From Terfezia claveryi (taxonomy: Eukaryota; Ascomycota; Pezizomycetes; Pezizales; Pezizaceae), in assembly GCA_015179025.1 (NCBI GenBank), contig WHUX01000035.1, forward strand, positions 62,001 through 126,000: DNA of 64,000 nucleotides. Direction: 5' to 3'. Made by a program: the position numbers and the translations under genes. This document shows, one piece after another, positions 10,265 through 22,018 of this stretch. Below the pieces are notes generated by a model. The model ran no database searches. It saw nothing but the letters and a program-made list of their open reading frames with translations, and had not been told where the DNA came from. How positions within the stretch are numbered: the first letter of the stretch is position 1; the number at the start of each line of letters is the position of its first letter.

Positions 10265-10735
10265 ATGGATGAAGGTTGGAGGGTTTGCTACACTGATGGC
10301 ACTGGGATTCATAGGATGGTCGCCGGGGCAGCATACAGCACGGATAGAAGAGGCGGACCAGAGGCCATCTACGGCGGCTTCCTAGGGGACACAGCCACGG
10401 TTGCGCACGGCGAACTCCAGGCAATCCACCTAGCCTTACTACGGAATACTCGATACAAACATGAGCAAAGGAGTACCTCGAAGATCAGGCATCGAAGCTG
10501 ATATCAAAACAGCTTTAGTTCAATCGGCAGACAGAAGGGATGTCAAGATTCCCTGGGTCAGAGCCATGTTGGTATAGAAGGTAATGAGAGGGCGGATCGA
10601 AGGGACAAATAAAAGGCAACCGGCGTACAGTAACGGGAGGAGGCCTACGGGCAGCCTCCAAGGCCACCCGAAAAGAGGCACTGGAGAAAACCGAAGATCA
10701 GGACGCCAAACAATTGGTGCGGTTGCGTCCGGGGC
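10265..10735 (+). pseudogene. LINE-type retrotransposon RNase H domain, decayed
   Basis: The frame reads VCYTDGTGIHRMVAGAAY, then VAHGELQAIHLALL: the first catalytic Asp (TDG) and the Glu (GEL-x-AI-x-AL) of an RNase H fold. After frame changes the next frame reads SHVGIEGNERADRRDK, the H-x-G-x-x-GNE-x-AD motif that ends the domain. This order is typical of RNase H in Tad/I-type non-LTR elements. The frame changes and stops show it is inactive. No reverse transcriptase was seen beside it. Confidence 0.7.
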
Positions 10736-10773
10736 CTGACTGAAGCCCGCCCCCTCTGAACCGACCGAATCAA

Positions 10774-11157
10774 TCAAGAGAAAAGAAAAATTCGAGAGCG
10801 CTCGCTATAGAGATAACTGAAAAGAGCCTGTGGTCTCGAAAACTTCCTCCCCCTCCTTTCTCCACTCAGGTTTGTCTCCGCCCATGTGGCTCTTGTTTCT
10901 AAGAGGAGAGCTATTTCTCGTTCGAACCGTGGACACCTGAAGGTTATATGCTGCGTGTCCTCCGTGGATGTCCGCATGCACATGTTTTGTCTTCGCTTTG
11001 CAAATGTGGCGTAACCAGCTTTTCTGTGAACCTCGATCTGTCCGCATCCACGTATAGGCTGAGAATGCATATCTGTCCCATTCGTATCTCCGGCCCCCGA
11101 ACCCCTCTTTCCTTCTTGCGTCCAGGGCGTCCAGTGCGTCTGGCGCACTGGACGCAA
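10774..11157 (-). pseudogene. C-terminal tail of a LINE-type polyprotein, opposite strand
   Basis: On the minus strand the frame gives CMRTSTEDTQHITFRCPRFE, the zinc-knuckle-like C-x-T-x-x-H-x-x-x-x-CPRF tail that follows RNase H in fungal LINE elements. It faces the RNase H relic just to its left, so two pieces of similar elements lie tail to tail, or one copy was rearranged. Confidence 0.55.
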
Positions 11158-12325
11158 ATAATATTTTTTGCTGATGCTTATGCTGGGGACCTAGTAAACC
11201 ACCCCAGCTACTTACCTGGCTACAGCCTCTGATTGATGAGCTAAATATTTTAGGAAGCTTTGGCATTGAGGCAATCGACGGGGAAACAAAGGCAGTGACC
11301 CACGTGTAGAAGAAACCAAGTGAAATCAATATATCAACCTTAATTAAGCTCCGCCCCAGCTAATTTTGTATTGGAATATAAGAACATCTTGTAATAGGAG
11401 ACTCGCTGGGACTTGGCTCCAGGGGGTTATTTACAAGGGTGAGGAGATCATGGAGGTCATATATCTTCACCGCCCCGAGTACCAGACCTTACTAGATATA
11501 TAACTTTCAAAAGGTAAGACATCATTGAACTGAGTAAGGCTTCCTTAAGGACCTGCCTCTCACCCCCTAGCACATCTTTGTGTCTATCGCCGGACCTGGC
11601 AGATTAACTTGCCTTTCCCCCGGATTTCTGGGTGTCCCCTTACTGGGACTGCATATGAGTACTGGATATTTTTTTTAAAAAAAAAAGAAAAAAACTGCAC
11701 CTAGGCGTAATATTGTTGGTTGTAAGTGGGTTTAGGCAACTACCAGCTGAAAATAAGAAGCTGAAATTTGAACAATGGAAGACTTTCCGTTGTATTCTCA
11801 GATTCTCAAACCCCTGTATTCCTATTATTATTCTGGGGTCGGGGTTGTTAGTTTTTCCTTTGTTTCCCTGCGACTTTTTTTTTCCACTTCACTCCTCGCG
11901 AAGTGTTTCTTTTTTTCGGTATTGCTGCGTATATGGCTGGCGGTATCGCTGGCTATATGGCTGCGGAGTGCTGGCTATATGGCTGCATACAGTATATGGC
12001 TGGCGGTTTGGCTCGAGATATGGCTGTGATATCCAGCTCGTGAATTGCAAATTAAATGTTAGACTAAGCTGGCAACAGAAAACAGAGAGCCTCACCGTGA
12101 GAAGCCCACCGGTGCATAACCTACGAGTTCTTGCATAGACTATGCCGTAGTAGGCATTTCACAGGTTTTCTCCAACTCTATATATACGACCTCAAACAGT
12201 CACCTAGTCAGTAAGTAAGTAGTACCAGAGATTAATTGGATTTCTCATACCCCTAGAACCAATTTTGATCCAATGTGTTTTGATACATATGAAGCATCAA
12301 GTGATAGTTGCCATCGTTCGAGGAC
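11158..12325. other. Intergenic with a degenerate minisatellite
   Basis: No gene recognised. At 11929-12035 the motif TATATGGCTG/TGGCTGGCGG recurs several times as an imperfect minisatellite. An A/T-rich inverted tract lies at 11670-11695. Confidence 0.4.
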
Positions 12326-12381
12326 CTAGATCTCATTGCTGTTACCGGCGAGAGTGATGTCGTCGACATATACAACAAGCA
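12326..12381 (-). pseudogene. Copia-type reverse transcriptase fragment with YVDD box
   Basis: Minus-strand frame reads VVYVDDITLAGNSNEI and then stops: the YVDD catalytic box of a Ty1/copia reverse transcriptase. It abuts a plus-strand fragment of the same domain. Confidence 0.65.
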
Positions 12382-12386
12382 TACAC

Positions 12387-12680
12387 TATATTGACCAATT
12401 TCTCGTCAAATTTGGAATGAACGAATGCAACCCTGTTTCTCTTCCGTTGGATCCTAACAAATATAGATATTTGTTAAAGCACTCAAGAAGGGGACGTTCT
12501 TGCAGAGGCATCCCAATTTAGACAGATCATTAGATCACTCATGTATCTTGTGAATAATACCAGGCCTGATATAGCCCTCACTGTATCTGCTTTTCCCCAA
12601 TTCTCCTCAGAGCCAACAATTAGCTCATCTATAGGAAGTCGAGCGGCATGGGCCTGGCTTGCTACTCTGATTTGGATCTT
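12387..12680 (+). pseudogene. Copia-type reverse transcriptase 3' fragment
   Basis: Plus-strand frames read YIDQFLVKFGMNECNPVSLP, then after a frame change SLMYLVNNTRPDIALTVSAF. In copia elements these lie just downstream of the YVDD box. Here the two parts have opposite orientation, so the copy was inverted internally or built from two copies. Frameshifts show it is dead. Confidence 0.7.
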
Positions 12681-13104
12681 GGAGGAACAGAAACGCTCGG
12701 AAATCAACTACGGGAAATATGTTCCAGATAGCGGGCAATACAATTTGCTGGCGGCCGGTTAACCAACAAATAGCCTGGAAAATGACCCGGGCCATAGAAA
12801 TGTGACGCGACGTAAGAATCAGAAGGATGAGAACGAAAAGAGCGCCAATGGGGTGGATTTTCAAAAAGATTTGTGAGAGCCTTGGATGGGAGGGTGAAAT
12901 CCTGCGGAGCAAGTCATTGAATCTAGCCCAGTACACAATTGCTAGCAGCCACCTAAGTATTCGTAGATTGCTTCATCTAAATGCATGGTTTTATTCTTTC
13001 ATTCTTAATAGTCGACTGCGAGAGAACGTAGCCTGAAACATGTCGTCGAAACTTGCCAACATTATAACCCAACGTGATTCCCGTGCGCACCTGCGCATTA
13101 TTTG
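12681..13104. other. Sequence after the copia relic, no gene recognised
   Basis: May hold further decayed retroelement sequence, but no motif could be identified on either strand. Confidence 0.3.
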
Positions 13105-13227
13105 ACCAAAAGTGACATTGTTATTTGTAGCTAACGCGATTTGCTTAACGATTGGTGCTGATAAGATGCTGACGAGTAAACAGCCGAATGCAATGATGAA
13201 GAGGAAGAACGAGAGGACAGTTGCTGG
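13105..13227 (-). pseudogene. PalI/Rim9 (SUR7-family)-like first membrane segment
   Basis: Minus-strand residues PATVLSFFLFIIAFGCLLVS and SAPIVKQIALATNNNVTFG resemble the first membrane span and following loop of PalI/Rim9 membrane sensors (a span, then S-x-P-V-x, then V-x-FG). No in-frame Met lies close upstream and a MITE end (13245-13258) sits just before it, so this is probably a fragment. Low confidence in the family. Confidence 0.3.
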
Positions 13228-13244
13228 ACATACATATGATGAGC

Positions 13245-13258
13245 GTGCCAACCAGACT
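13245..13258 (-). repeat. End of the TAGTCTGGTTGGCAC family
   Basis: GTGCCAACCAGACT, the reverse orientation of the 14-bp tip. It sits inside exon-like sequence of the PalI-like relic. Confidence 0.55.
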
Positions 13259-13329
13259 GATGAGCCAGCGCGGCTGCCCAAATAATCGTTGTTGTAACCA
13301 GCTGGCTGTTGTAGTGTCAAATCTCACCC

Positions 13330-13665
13330 AAAGTTAGGGCCGCCTTGCCGGGGACTGCGAACCCGAAACAAAGAACTGTGTGTATAGCAGTCGAATATTG
13401 AGACCACCCTGAGATATAAACGAAAGTATGGCTTAGACGGGCTTGAAACAAGCATTACATACATACATGCTCCTGCAGTGTTCCCGTTGTTTATGCCGCC
13501 TGCCTGTCCCATTTTATTCGGTCGCGTTGCGTCCTTCCAGAAGATCGTCGTGAGAGTGGGCTGGTTGCATGCGTTGGAGTAGCGGATGTTTGCGCACAGT
13601 GATGGTGCGAACTCTCCGGTTGCAGATACCGGTACTGTGATATCAAGGAGTGAATTCCCACAGAA
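13330..13665 (-). pseudogene. Exon-like minus-strand segment, family unknown
   Basis: Minus strand gives a coding-like stretch TVPVSATGEFAPSLCANIRY … TIFWKDATRPNKMGQAGG, then a donor-like GTATGT near 13470 and a second coding-like part (GFAVPGKAALTLG) with donor GTGAGA. It may be the upstream part of the PalI-like relic or a separate gene. No family recognised. Confidence 0.25.
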
Positions 13666-13675
13666 CGGGGATGGT

Positions 13676-13687
13676 TAGTCTGGTTGG
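13676..13687 (+). repeat. Short TAGTCTGGTTGG tip
   Basis: 12-bp match to the MITE tip; the next bases (GATGATAGG) diverge. Confidence 0.4.
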
Positions 13688-14014
13688 GATGATAGGGCCT
13701 GGCAAATGAGGGGGCCATTGCAAGGGCAGAAAAGTGAGATGGCCTGCAACCGGCGTTCCAGCGCTGCACGAAACACCCGGGCACAAAGTGAAGTCTGGGA
13801 GTGGAGTTTTCCCATTGATGAAGGTGCGACACAACGACTTTCTTCAAAATAGGCCACTGGGAAATACAGGCAAGTATAAATAAATAAAAAAAATCCCAGA
13901 TGGGCCAATGTGCTGACAATAGAAGTAATGACTGCAGTACCCTACATACTGTACATCTATACTCGCAAACCCCCCCGAGGAGTCCACCTTCCATTATTAT
14001 TACAAGTAATATCT

Positions 14015-14078
14015 CTGTATGTAGAGTACACATACAAAGACTTGGGCTGTATGTAGAGTACACATACAGAGACTTGGG
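14015..14078 (+). repeat. 32-bp tandem duplication with palindromic core
   Basis: Two copies starting CTGTATGTAGAGTACACATA differ at one base. Each unit holds the near-palindrome GTATGTAGAGTACACATAC. Confidence 0.85.
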
Positions 14079-14530
14079 CTGAAGTCATATGGTTTTTATC
14101 ATGCGGTCATGATGATGTATAAGTTGTATGGTACATGTGCATAGCGATCCTGTCAATGCTAATTCTTTCCTATTCCAGTGTACTAGGATACTTTCCTACA
14201 AGAATTCATACCCTGGATTGCTTTTTTACAAAGAATTTGTTGAGATCTGAGACTACCAGAAGAGTACCGTAGTGTATATGTGGGCATGTGGATATATGAT
14301 ATTTCATGTCCCTACTGCATTATCTGAGAATTAAGACCCCCTGTCTCTTCATAGTTTTGATATAATTATTGCGGTATTTTTTATTAGCACTGAAATTCAT
14401 ACCGGTACCATACTTTTCGAGTGTGCTGAATACCTACTGAATGCATATGGCTCTTTCCTCTTTTTGGTGGTAAGTTAAGTAGTGTAATTCCGTAGGTTTA
14501 ACTGTATGCTTAGTAGTCTGTAGTCTGGTG

Positions 14531-14546
14531 AGTCTGGTTGGCACAA
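14531..14546 (+). repeat. End of the TAGTCTGGTTGGCACAAG family
   Basis: AGTCTGGTTGGCACAA, preceded by two partial repeats of TAGTCTG (14514-14530). No right end identified. Confidence 0.55.
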
Positions 14547-15475
14547 GCCCCCGCCAAACGGGACTAAGTAGTCTTCTGGAATATAATTTCCAGAACAAGA
14601 CTAGACTGGTATGTAGCCTAGCTATAATAGACCTGGTTGGTTGGCGCGGCTCGTGACCCGAACTACCAGTACACTGTACTTATCCACTTGCAGCGCTATA
14701 AAAAAGTACTTGGATAAATATAGAACAGCCTGATAGCAAGGTCTCTTTGGTCCGAGCACGTCAGCAAATCCACCATAATCAAAGTTGTATTTATTATTAC
14801 TGCCATCATGTACTCTGTACACAAAAGTGATGGTGATATTATAGCACGATCTGAGCAGTTCCCGGGAGGAGTTGTTGCGTCTCTATATCACGGATTGATG
14901 TTTGCCAGTAAGTTTCTCATTCAGCTATACCTGACCTGGTATTGGTATCGGGCTAATGGAAACCTGACCTCCAGCTGGGGGGATCGTATATCATGATCGT
15001 TGAGCCGGGCTTGCACTTGCAAGGAGTAGCTGCTTTTTGGAAAAAATTCTATTCTCTAGAGAGAGTGTACATAACATAGGTGGTACGTATTCTTCGGTAA
15101 CTCAGTAGGTAAGTTGCTTCTGACCGTGCTCCTGGTAAGTACCAGCCACAGTTACATGCTCATATCATCCCTCAACTGTCATCAACCATATTTGTCTTCT
15201 TGAAGCCTTCCTGTAAACACTAGGGCTGCATTCCTTCACATCTCTCTTCTTAACCCTCACTCGTTTTTGTTGTCGCAACGTTCCAGGGTCGGGACAACGC
15301 TGCTGATTTGCCTCATTTCCATCAGCATATCTGGTTTGAGGCTGCACCTGCACCACACCTGCAACTTCACTACACTCAGCGTCCGCGATCCAACAGTAGT
15401 CGAGCAGCTCCTAACTCTGTGTTGAGATTCGTGCCTTTTCTTGGCTCCAAACAGCAAGCGCTCAGTGAAAGTCAC
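14547..15475. other. Intergenic, CAF120 upstream region
   Basis: No gene recognised. TA-rich, with TCTAGAGAGAG near 15054. A region of alternating direct repeats CTGACCT near 14930-14970 is weak. Confidence 0.35.
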
Positions 15476-18400
15476 ATGGCTCCAACTAAAGGTAATTTAT
15501 ATTCGTATACAAATATCAGAGCCGGAATAGCTTACTGAAGCGTCAGCAGTTTTCTCCTTCTCATCGCTGATGGGAAGTTCATCCTCACGAGAGAAGGCCA
15601 AATCAACGCCATTATCGCCAGTCCCAGAACCTCCGGTGACAAATAGCTCACCTTACCGCACTCTATCACGGAATGGCCACACACCCTCTCGGTCTCTTCC
15701 GAATGCACAACCACCACTATTGAGTGTCACTCATGAAACCCCACCGGAACTACAACCTATATTTACCTTCCTCAGCAATCACTCTAGGAAACTATACACA
15801 GAAGGATACTTCTTAAAGCTGACGGATTTGAATCCAGGCATGTCTACCAATACAATTCATCAACTTCTCTAGAAACTAACATATATTCTGCGGAATAGAT
15901 GGTAAACCACACACGAACCGACAATGGATGGAGTGTTTTGCACAACTGGTTGGAACAGTTTTGTCTCTATGGGAAGCTGCTGCGCTAGATTCAGCAGGGG
16001 AAAATGAGGAAGTCGTTCCAACATTCCTCAATCTGACAGATGCTTCAATCAGAATGGTTTGTGCATAATGGCTTAGTACACCCATAGATGTTTCATCAGA
16101 CTAATTGAGACCCGTAGATTGATACGTTACCTACGAAGTCTGCAAATACCCCGACGCTGAGGAACGTTCTTTCCATCTCTACAGCTGGAAAAAATCGCCA
16201 TTTATTGTTCTTCAATAGTCATCATTCACTTACTCAGTGGACAGCAGGTATAAGGCTTGCGTTGTTCGAGCTCGCCATGTTGCAGGAAGCATATACTGGT
16301 GCATTAATTAGTAGTAAAGGCAAATCGATCAATGGAATTAATAACATCATGCAGAGAACACGGTTCAAGTACGAAGATTGGGCTCGAGTTCGATTTGCGG
16401 CGGGGGAACCTTGGAACAAGTACTGGGCAGTCATAACACCACCAGACGAGAAGATGTACCAGAAGTGGAAAAAAGAGATCAAAAAAGGCAAGCAGCCTCG
16501 TGAGCCTCTCGTGCTCGGGAATATCAAATTCTATGCTACAAAGAAGACGAAGAAAGCAACACCTGTGGCTACGATTACTAAGGTATACTCATGCTACGCT
16601 ATATATCCTCAATCAGAGGCCTTGATAGAGCATTCCACGTTGGTAAAGATAGAAGGTCAACTTACTACCCAAAATGCCTCGGAGCCTCGGGAAGGATTTG
16701 TGTTTGTCATGCCCGATACACATCCAAGTGTATCTGGATTTGAGATGATGATACGATGGCTATTCCCAACCTTTGACGCGTTCCATCTATATGGTCGGCC
16801 AGAGAGACTGGCAGCTGATGTGATGGACATGAGGAGCTTGATGTTTGCCATGCCTCGTGAAGCAAAATATGGCTATTTGGAGGTTGCGGATGTTGCGAAT
16901 TTGATTTCGGTGGACAAGCAGAAAATATTTTCAGAGATGGATTGGAGACGGAAACTGAAAGAGTTGACACTCAAAAAGATGCAGGAGATTCAGAGAGTGC
17001 CTAGAGATAGTCTCCCGGCTCAATCCAAGGTATCCACAATAGTTTTTAATGATAATCGATCGTCCACGTCCTCTTCTCCGGCAGTACCCTATCCACCCCA
17101 GCATGTCCCGCTGACACCTTCAATACCTTTAATTGGAAAGCATAATCGATCAATGTCCGAAGCACAGGGCTATGTGAGCTATCATGACCACACCACGGTA
17201 GGGAATTCTCCGCACGAGCGGCCGTCTACAGCCTCCGCCATCCAACATCATGGTAGTGATTTTCGCTCCTCGGTACATGGTGTTGGCAGCGAGGTGCACA
17301 GTGATGAGGATGATGGTGAATTGTTTGCGAACTTCAATACTCGTTCAACGCGTTATCCTAAATTGGATCTACCAAAAGATATTCCGTCGACCCCAATCAT
17401 GGCACACGTTCCTAGCTCCCGGCCCGCACATCCGTTACCTCCAACCCCAGGTTTTCAATCACGGATGTCTATGGCAACCCTGCAAACATTAGTTCAAGGC
17501 TCTGTTGTTGGTTCCGCATATCAACATGGAAACAATCGGCAAAACCATGACGATACAGAAGACTACAGTGACAGGCCACCTAGGTCATCCTATGAAAGCA
17601 ACATGTTTGAGGATTTGCCCATAAGAAGACCTGAATGGACGTCTACTGCCTCGCTGGGTGCTGAGTCGGCCGCGCAATGGTCTTCTGCATCAAGAAGTTA
17701 TACACCTTCACCTCACCATCCCCTTCCACCTCCCCCATTGGAAGACACCAAAATTAGCATACGGAGACGCTCTCATTCCCCACCTCCACCCGATCCACCG
17801 AGGCACCTATACTATAACTCCGCGGAGGGATCTAGACCTACCTCCAAAGGACTTGCATCCCCTCAAAATAACGAGCAAAATAAGTTTTCATGGGGCCTGG
17901 AGAATGATGATTTGAGACCATCTTTGGGCAACCGGCCTTCCCCCTTAGATCTGAGTCAAGGCTCTACCATGATGACTCCTTTGCCGTCTCACCCTGTCCC
18001 GACAAAGATACCCTTCAAGGCCAACCATGCACCGCAACCACCCCCATTGAAGACTAAAAACATTGCATCGTCCAATGATGGATCTCAAAATCAAACTCCG
18101 CATTCTACTGACAGTTTGGGCAGCCTCGCGAACCATATGATAAACACAGAAGCCTTGAACAGGGTTTCACAACACATGGCAAGAACAAACAGCCAGGAGG
18201 ACTTGTCTGAACTAAGCCGAGCGACCAAAATAGCACGCACTTTTAGTGAGAGTGACAGCGGCAGCGAATATGGCAACGATGAAACTGATGATTATGCTAG
18301 TACTGATGAGGAACATGAAGCTGTAAAACCGCCACCGAGAGCTGAGGGTGCAAGGGCGGGTGTGATGAGAACTGTGGGTCAAAGGAAGGCGGGTGATATT

Positions 18401-19501
18401 ACCATTGGAGACAGTCACTATAGATCAGGGGTTCCCCCATCTGAGATGGAATCCAATGTGCCTAAGGTTGATTTTGGGAGAACATTCAATCACGGAAAGA
18501 GTCTGTCAACTGGGACTACCCTCGGGCAGCCGAGTTCACAAACAAGGGCTGTAAGCAGGGGCCATGGTCAAATTACCGACTCCATCCATGGTATTCACTC
18601 GGAACACGCAAGCCCGGTTGAGTATATGAAAGGAACAACTCAACAGAACTTGGATGGGTCATTGGTTGGCGCAGGACACAATAAAAATCCTTCTACAGGA
18701 TCCTCGTGTGTTTTCGATGACACCAAGCGATCTCCTCACCTTCGACAATACTCATCACCGGAACCTGGGGATGGAAAGGGATTACAGGTTGTCAGCCATA
18801 ATAAAGTGTCATCGACAGGCCGAAAGATGGCGTGGCAGCCTGGCCTAGTACAAACTGGTGGTAATAGCAAGTTTGTAGCTAGATCGGAAACGCCTGAAGG
18901 CTACGTTGCGGAGCAGGCTGCGGCTGCCAAACAACAATCACAAGCAAGAAATCGCTATGTACATTCTAGACGGCCATCACGAAATTCGTCTGCTGAACAA
19001 ATACCCCGTCCCCCGTCGCGAGCTTTCTCACCTCATGGGCTTATAAATACACCTGATTTGTCCTCACATCTCTCAGCCCGAGAGCAAGAGTATATTGCAC
19101 GGAGGACTGGGACTACGCTATTGCAAATGGAAGAAGGGAATATTCGAAAACAACCCCCACATCAGGCAGGGCTGCTGGGGGCCCTCGAAGCTAGGGAAAA
19201 GGAGAAACAAGACCTGACAAAATCAGGTGTCAGTAATAATGTTACAGTGCAGCAAGCCCTTGCACAGAGGCAACTTCATTCTAGGACAGTAAGCTCGTCT
19301 AGCAGAGGCCTGGGCGAAGCAATGGGGAGGATATCGAGTCAGCAGTATCAGCAAAGTCCGATATCCCAGCAGCCGCTGGCGCAACCAGACTCTATTCCTC
19401 CGCATATTCAACCAGGTTATGGGCAGTACCAGCAACAAAGCCATGGCACATATTTCGGTCATGGAAACCAAGGCGGTCATGGACAATACAACGGACGATA
19501 A
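15476..19501 (+). CDS. CAF120: CAF120/SKG3-like PH-domain protein, CCR4-NOT associated
   Basis: Main exons 15570-15837, 15899-16056 and 16118-19501 give 1,269 aa. The first of these introns uses a GC donor (CAG|GCATGT) with branch AACTAAC and acceptor AATAG, required to join LTDLNP to DGKPH in frame. An extra first exon 15476-15491 (ATGGCTCC...) joined at 15550 continues in frame into the Met at 15570 and would add 12 residues; I favour it but not strongly. Conserved blocks: FAQLVGTVLSLWEAAALDSAG, then a PH domain near residues 225-350 (WNKYWAVITPPDEKMY; NIKFYATKKTKKATPVATIT; YAIYPQSEALIEHSTLVKIEG). The remaining ~800 residues are Ser/Pro-rich and disordered, ending in Gln/Gly-rich sequence. 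Yeast Caf120 and Skg3 bind the CCR4-NOT deadenylase and act at sites of growth. Confidence 0.85.
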
Positions 19502-22018
19502 CGCAAATGGGTAGGTGGAGATGTACTCAAGATAGCATTGTTATTTTTTTTTGCGTTTCATCCCTTCTTGTATTCTTGGTGTACGGCGGCCAATGGGCTA
19601 TTGTTCTTTCTATTGGGTTCTGGGCTTGCTATATTTATGTTTGGTATTCTCTTGGGTTAATTTTACTTTCTGGTTAATACTACAATGACATGGTTTGCCA
19701 TAGTTCATGCTAGCAATCACCATGGGAGTCCGCAGTCCATTTGGCTGTCGCTCAGTCTCCCTCGATGGCATGAATGTGAACGCCCTGGTTGGCATGGGCA
19801 TATCCGCGCAACCGCCGTTACCCTCACAACAGCTGTCGCTTCACCGCCCACCTTCCAAACCGTGAACTAATGCTGTGTCTGTGTAGGACGACGAATAGCT
19901 GATCCGCTTCCCCTCCACAAGCAAAGAATCAAGGGGCTAGCCATACAATAAATTAGAAGTCTGCTTAGAAAAGTCTAGGTAGAAGACTAGATTTACCAAT
20001 ATATGTCTCGATACCTTTGAATACCGCGCGCATGATATCATCCCCCGACCCCGCTATGCTATTTATCAGTTTAGGCCAGAGATAGAAGTTGTGGATCAGA
20101 TACATACCATACCCCTCAGTGCAATGCCATTGCTCAGGAATTCACCAATACAAGACTTTAATGGGCATTTGATGCTGATATGGCTGGGACTGCCCCTCCG
20201 GACACTGATATGCTCGAAGCGATGATACAGCACATTGAAGACATCCGGGTACTTAACAGTGACTCTTTGTAAAAATCCAAGCTGGTTGGTGACATTTTTT
20301 TTCGAGCTTCCACCAGCAGGCGGCGGCAAAAATAGCGAGGTAGCCATAACCTCAAAGTTTAAGAATGCTCCGAGGGTCAAGAATAATATTGACCTTCCTT
20401 GGACGAGGTCCAGGTAATTAAACCAAGCGGAATGGCAAGTAATGTCATTATACAGCCTGGACCTATTGGTAAGTAAGCCTAGATGAGAGGCAGATTTGGG
20501 ACAAACGATGTCCTGGGAATATGTAACCACTATCAGACTTGTGTGACTCGAAATGATATTAATAAGTGAAGTGTATGAGAATATTAAATATAGGGGGGAT
20601 ATCCGCTGATCATTGATGATAAAAGGGTGTCAGTCAGTCTTAGAGATGCCGGGTCTGATGGCACGCTTGAAGAGAAAATGGCAGCTTGGTAGGCGAGGCC
20701 GCATATTACAGATTGCAATGGTCAAACTGTTTAGGAGGATTTTCTATGTAGTTCATCTTTGGGGGTATCGGTTGTGTGAAAAAGGTTGAGGTTAGTGATG
20801 GGAGAGTAGAAAAGTTAGAAAGAATAGGGCGGACGGAGCTTGATATTAATTTCTGCTTATATAGGGTTGTGTAGTTGGTTGGTTGGATTTCTGTTACCCT
20901 GAACTACCGAGGTATCGATTTATATACTCTAGTTATGAACATACCCAATATAAGCATACCGTCTTGTTTACACTAAGTACTTAGTACTATGCTTATCACG
21001 AATGTTCCATCTGCGGACTAGCAAGAGTTATTATCGATATGAAATCATAGTCAGACCACCTCAGTATTCAAGGCACCGAAAAGCATCAAGAAAAGGCCAA
21101 ATAAACCAACGGGAGGATCTCAGAATTCTTACATCATTCCTAATTACCTATTCTTTTCTTATTTGTCCTTTTTGTCATGTATGTAAATTTCTCTCTGAAT
21201 TTTGGAGACCTCTCCGTGGGCTTGCTCAGGATGGGGGAGTTGAGGGGGGAGCATCGTTTTATTTTCATTTTCTAATACTCGTACGTGGTCACTATGACGG
21301 CCTAGTCGGAACCCCGACTGGATGACTGGATTCAAGGTACGCACAGTTAGTCTGAACGACAGACAGAGAGAGAGAAAATGGACTCTATAGTTCTGAAATG
21401 GAGACAAGAAGAGAAAACTCCAAGCAATCGTAGCGCTAGTGGAAAAAAATAAATACTTAGAGAAGAACTACAACACTGGAGTAGGTCTTCCCGGACCAGA
21501 GATCATCTTTTAGTGAGACAGCATGCTCCTATGAACTCCACCTGATTCAATTCAGGGTAGCTCCATTATTCATTCAATAAGGGCCCTCGAAATTGCTTGC
21601 TCACGTTGCGCGGGTGCCCTTACTTTAAAACATCATTTTACAGGCTCCCCCTTAAATACGGATTTGACTTGGGTATAGATGCTAAGTAAAAGGGCTCCTA
21701 GTGCTCATGGACTCACCCGCTCAATATGGCGGGGGGTAGAGTAGAGGAGGCAATATTGCAAGGTGGGGTTGGTATTGGGCACCAGTGTTGGTTGAATTTG
21801 GACGTGAGGGTAACGTAGCTCTGTGTGCTTGCATGACATCACGGGACTACCTAAAACGGCTAGTATTTTCCCCAGTCGCTGGCCAAACACCCCCAATTTA
21901 TTCAAGAATTGAAAAAAAAAAAATATAATTGAAACCATCGAACTCTTGTAGTCTGTAAGATGAACAGCAACACAAATAAAATTTAATTAAACAAACAACA
22001 AACCGATACCTAAAACAA
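19502..22018. other. Long intergenic region
   Basis: No gene recognised over 2.5 kb. A 144-codon minus-strand frame (20096-20530) has no known motif. Poly-T and TATA-like AT tracts are frequent; GGTTGGTTGG at 20876. Confidence 0.4.

Noticed and set aside
13491..14063. 190-codon minus-strand frame
   Set aside because: Composition is uneven and it crosses a MITE tip and likely intron sequence; no motif found.
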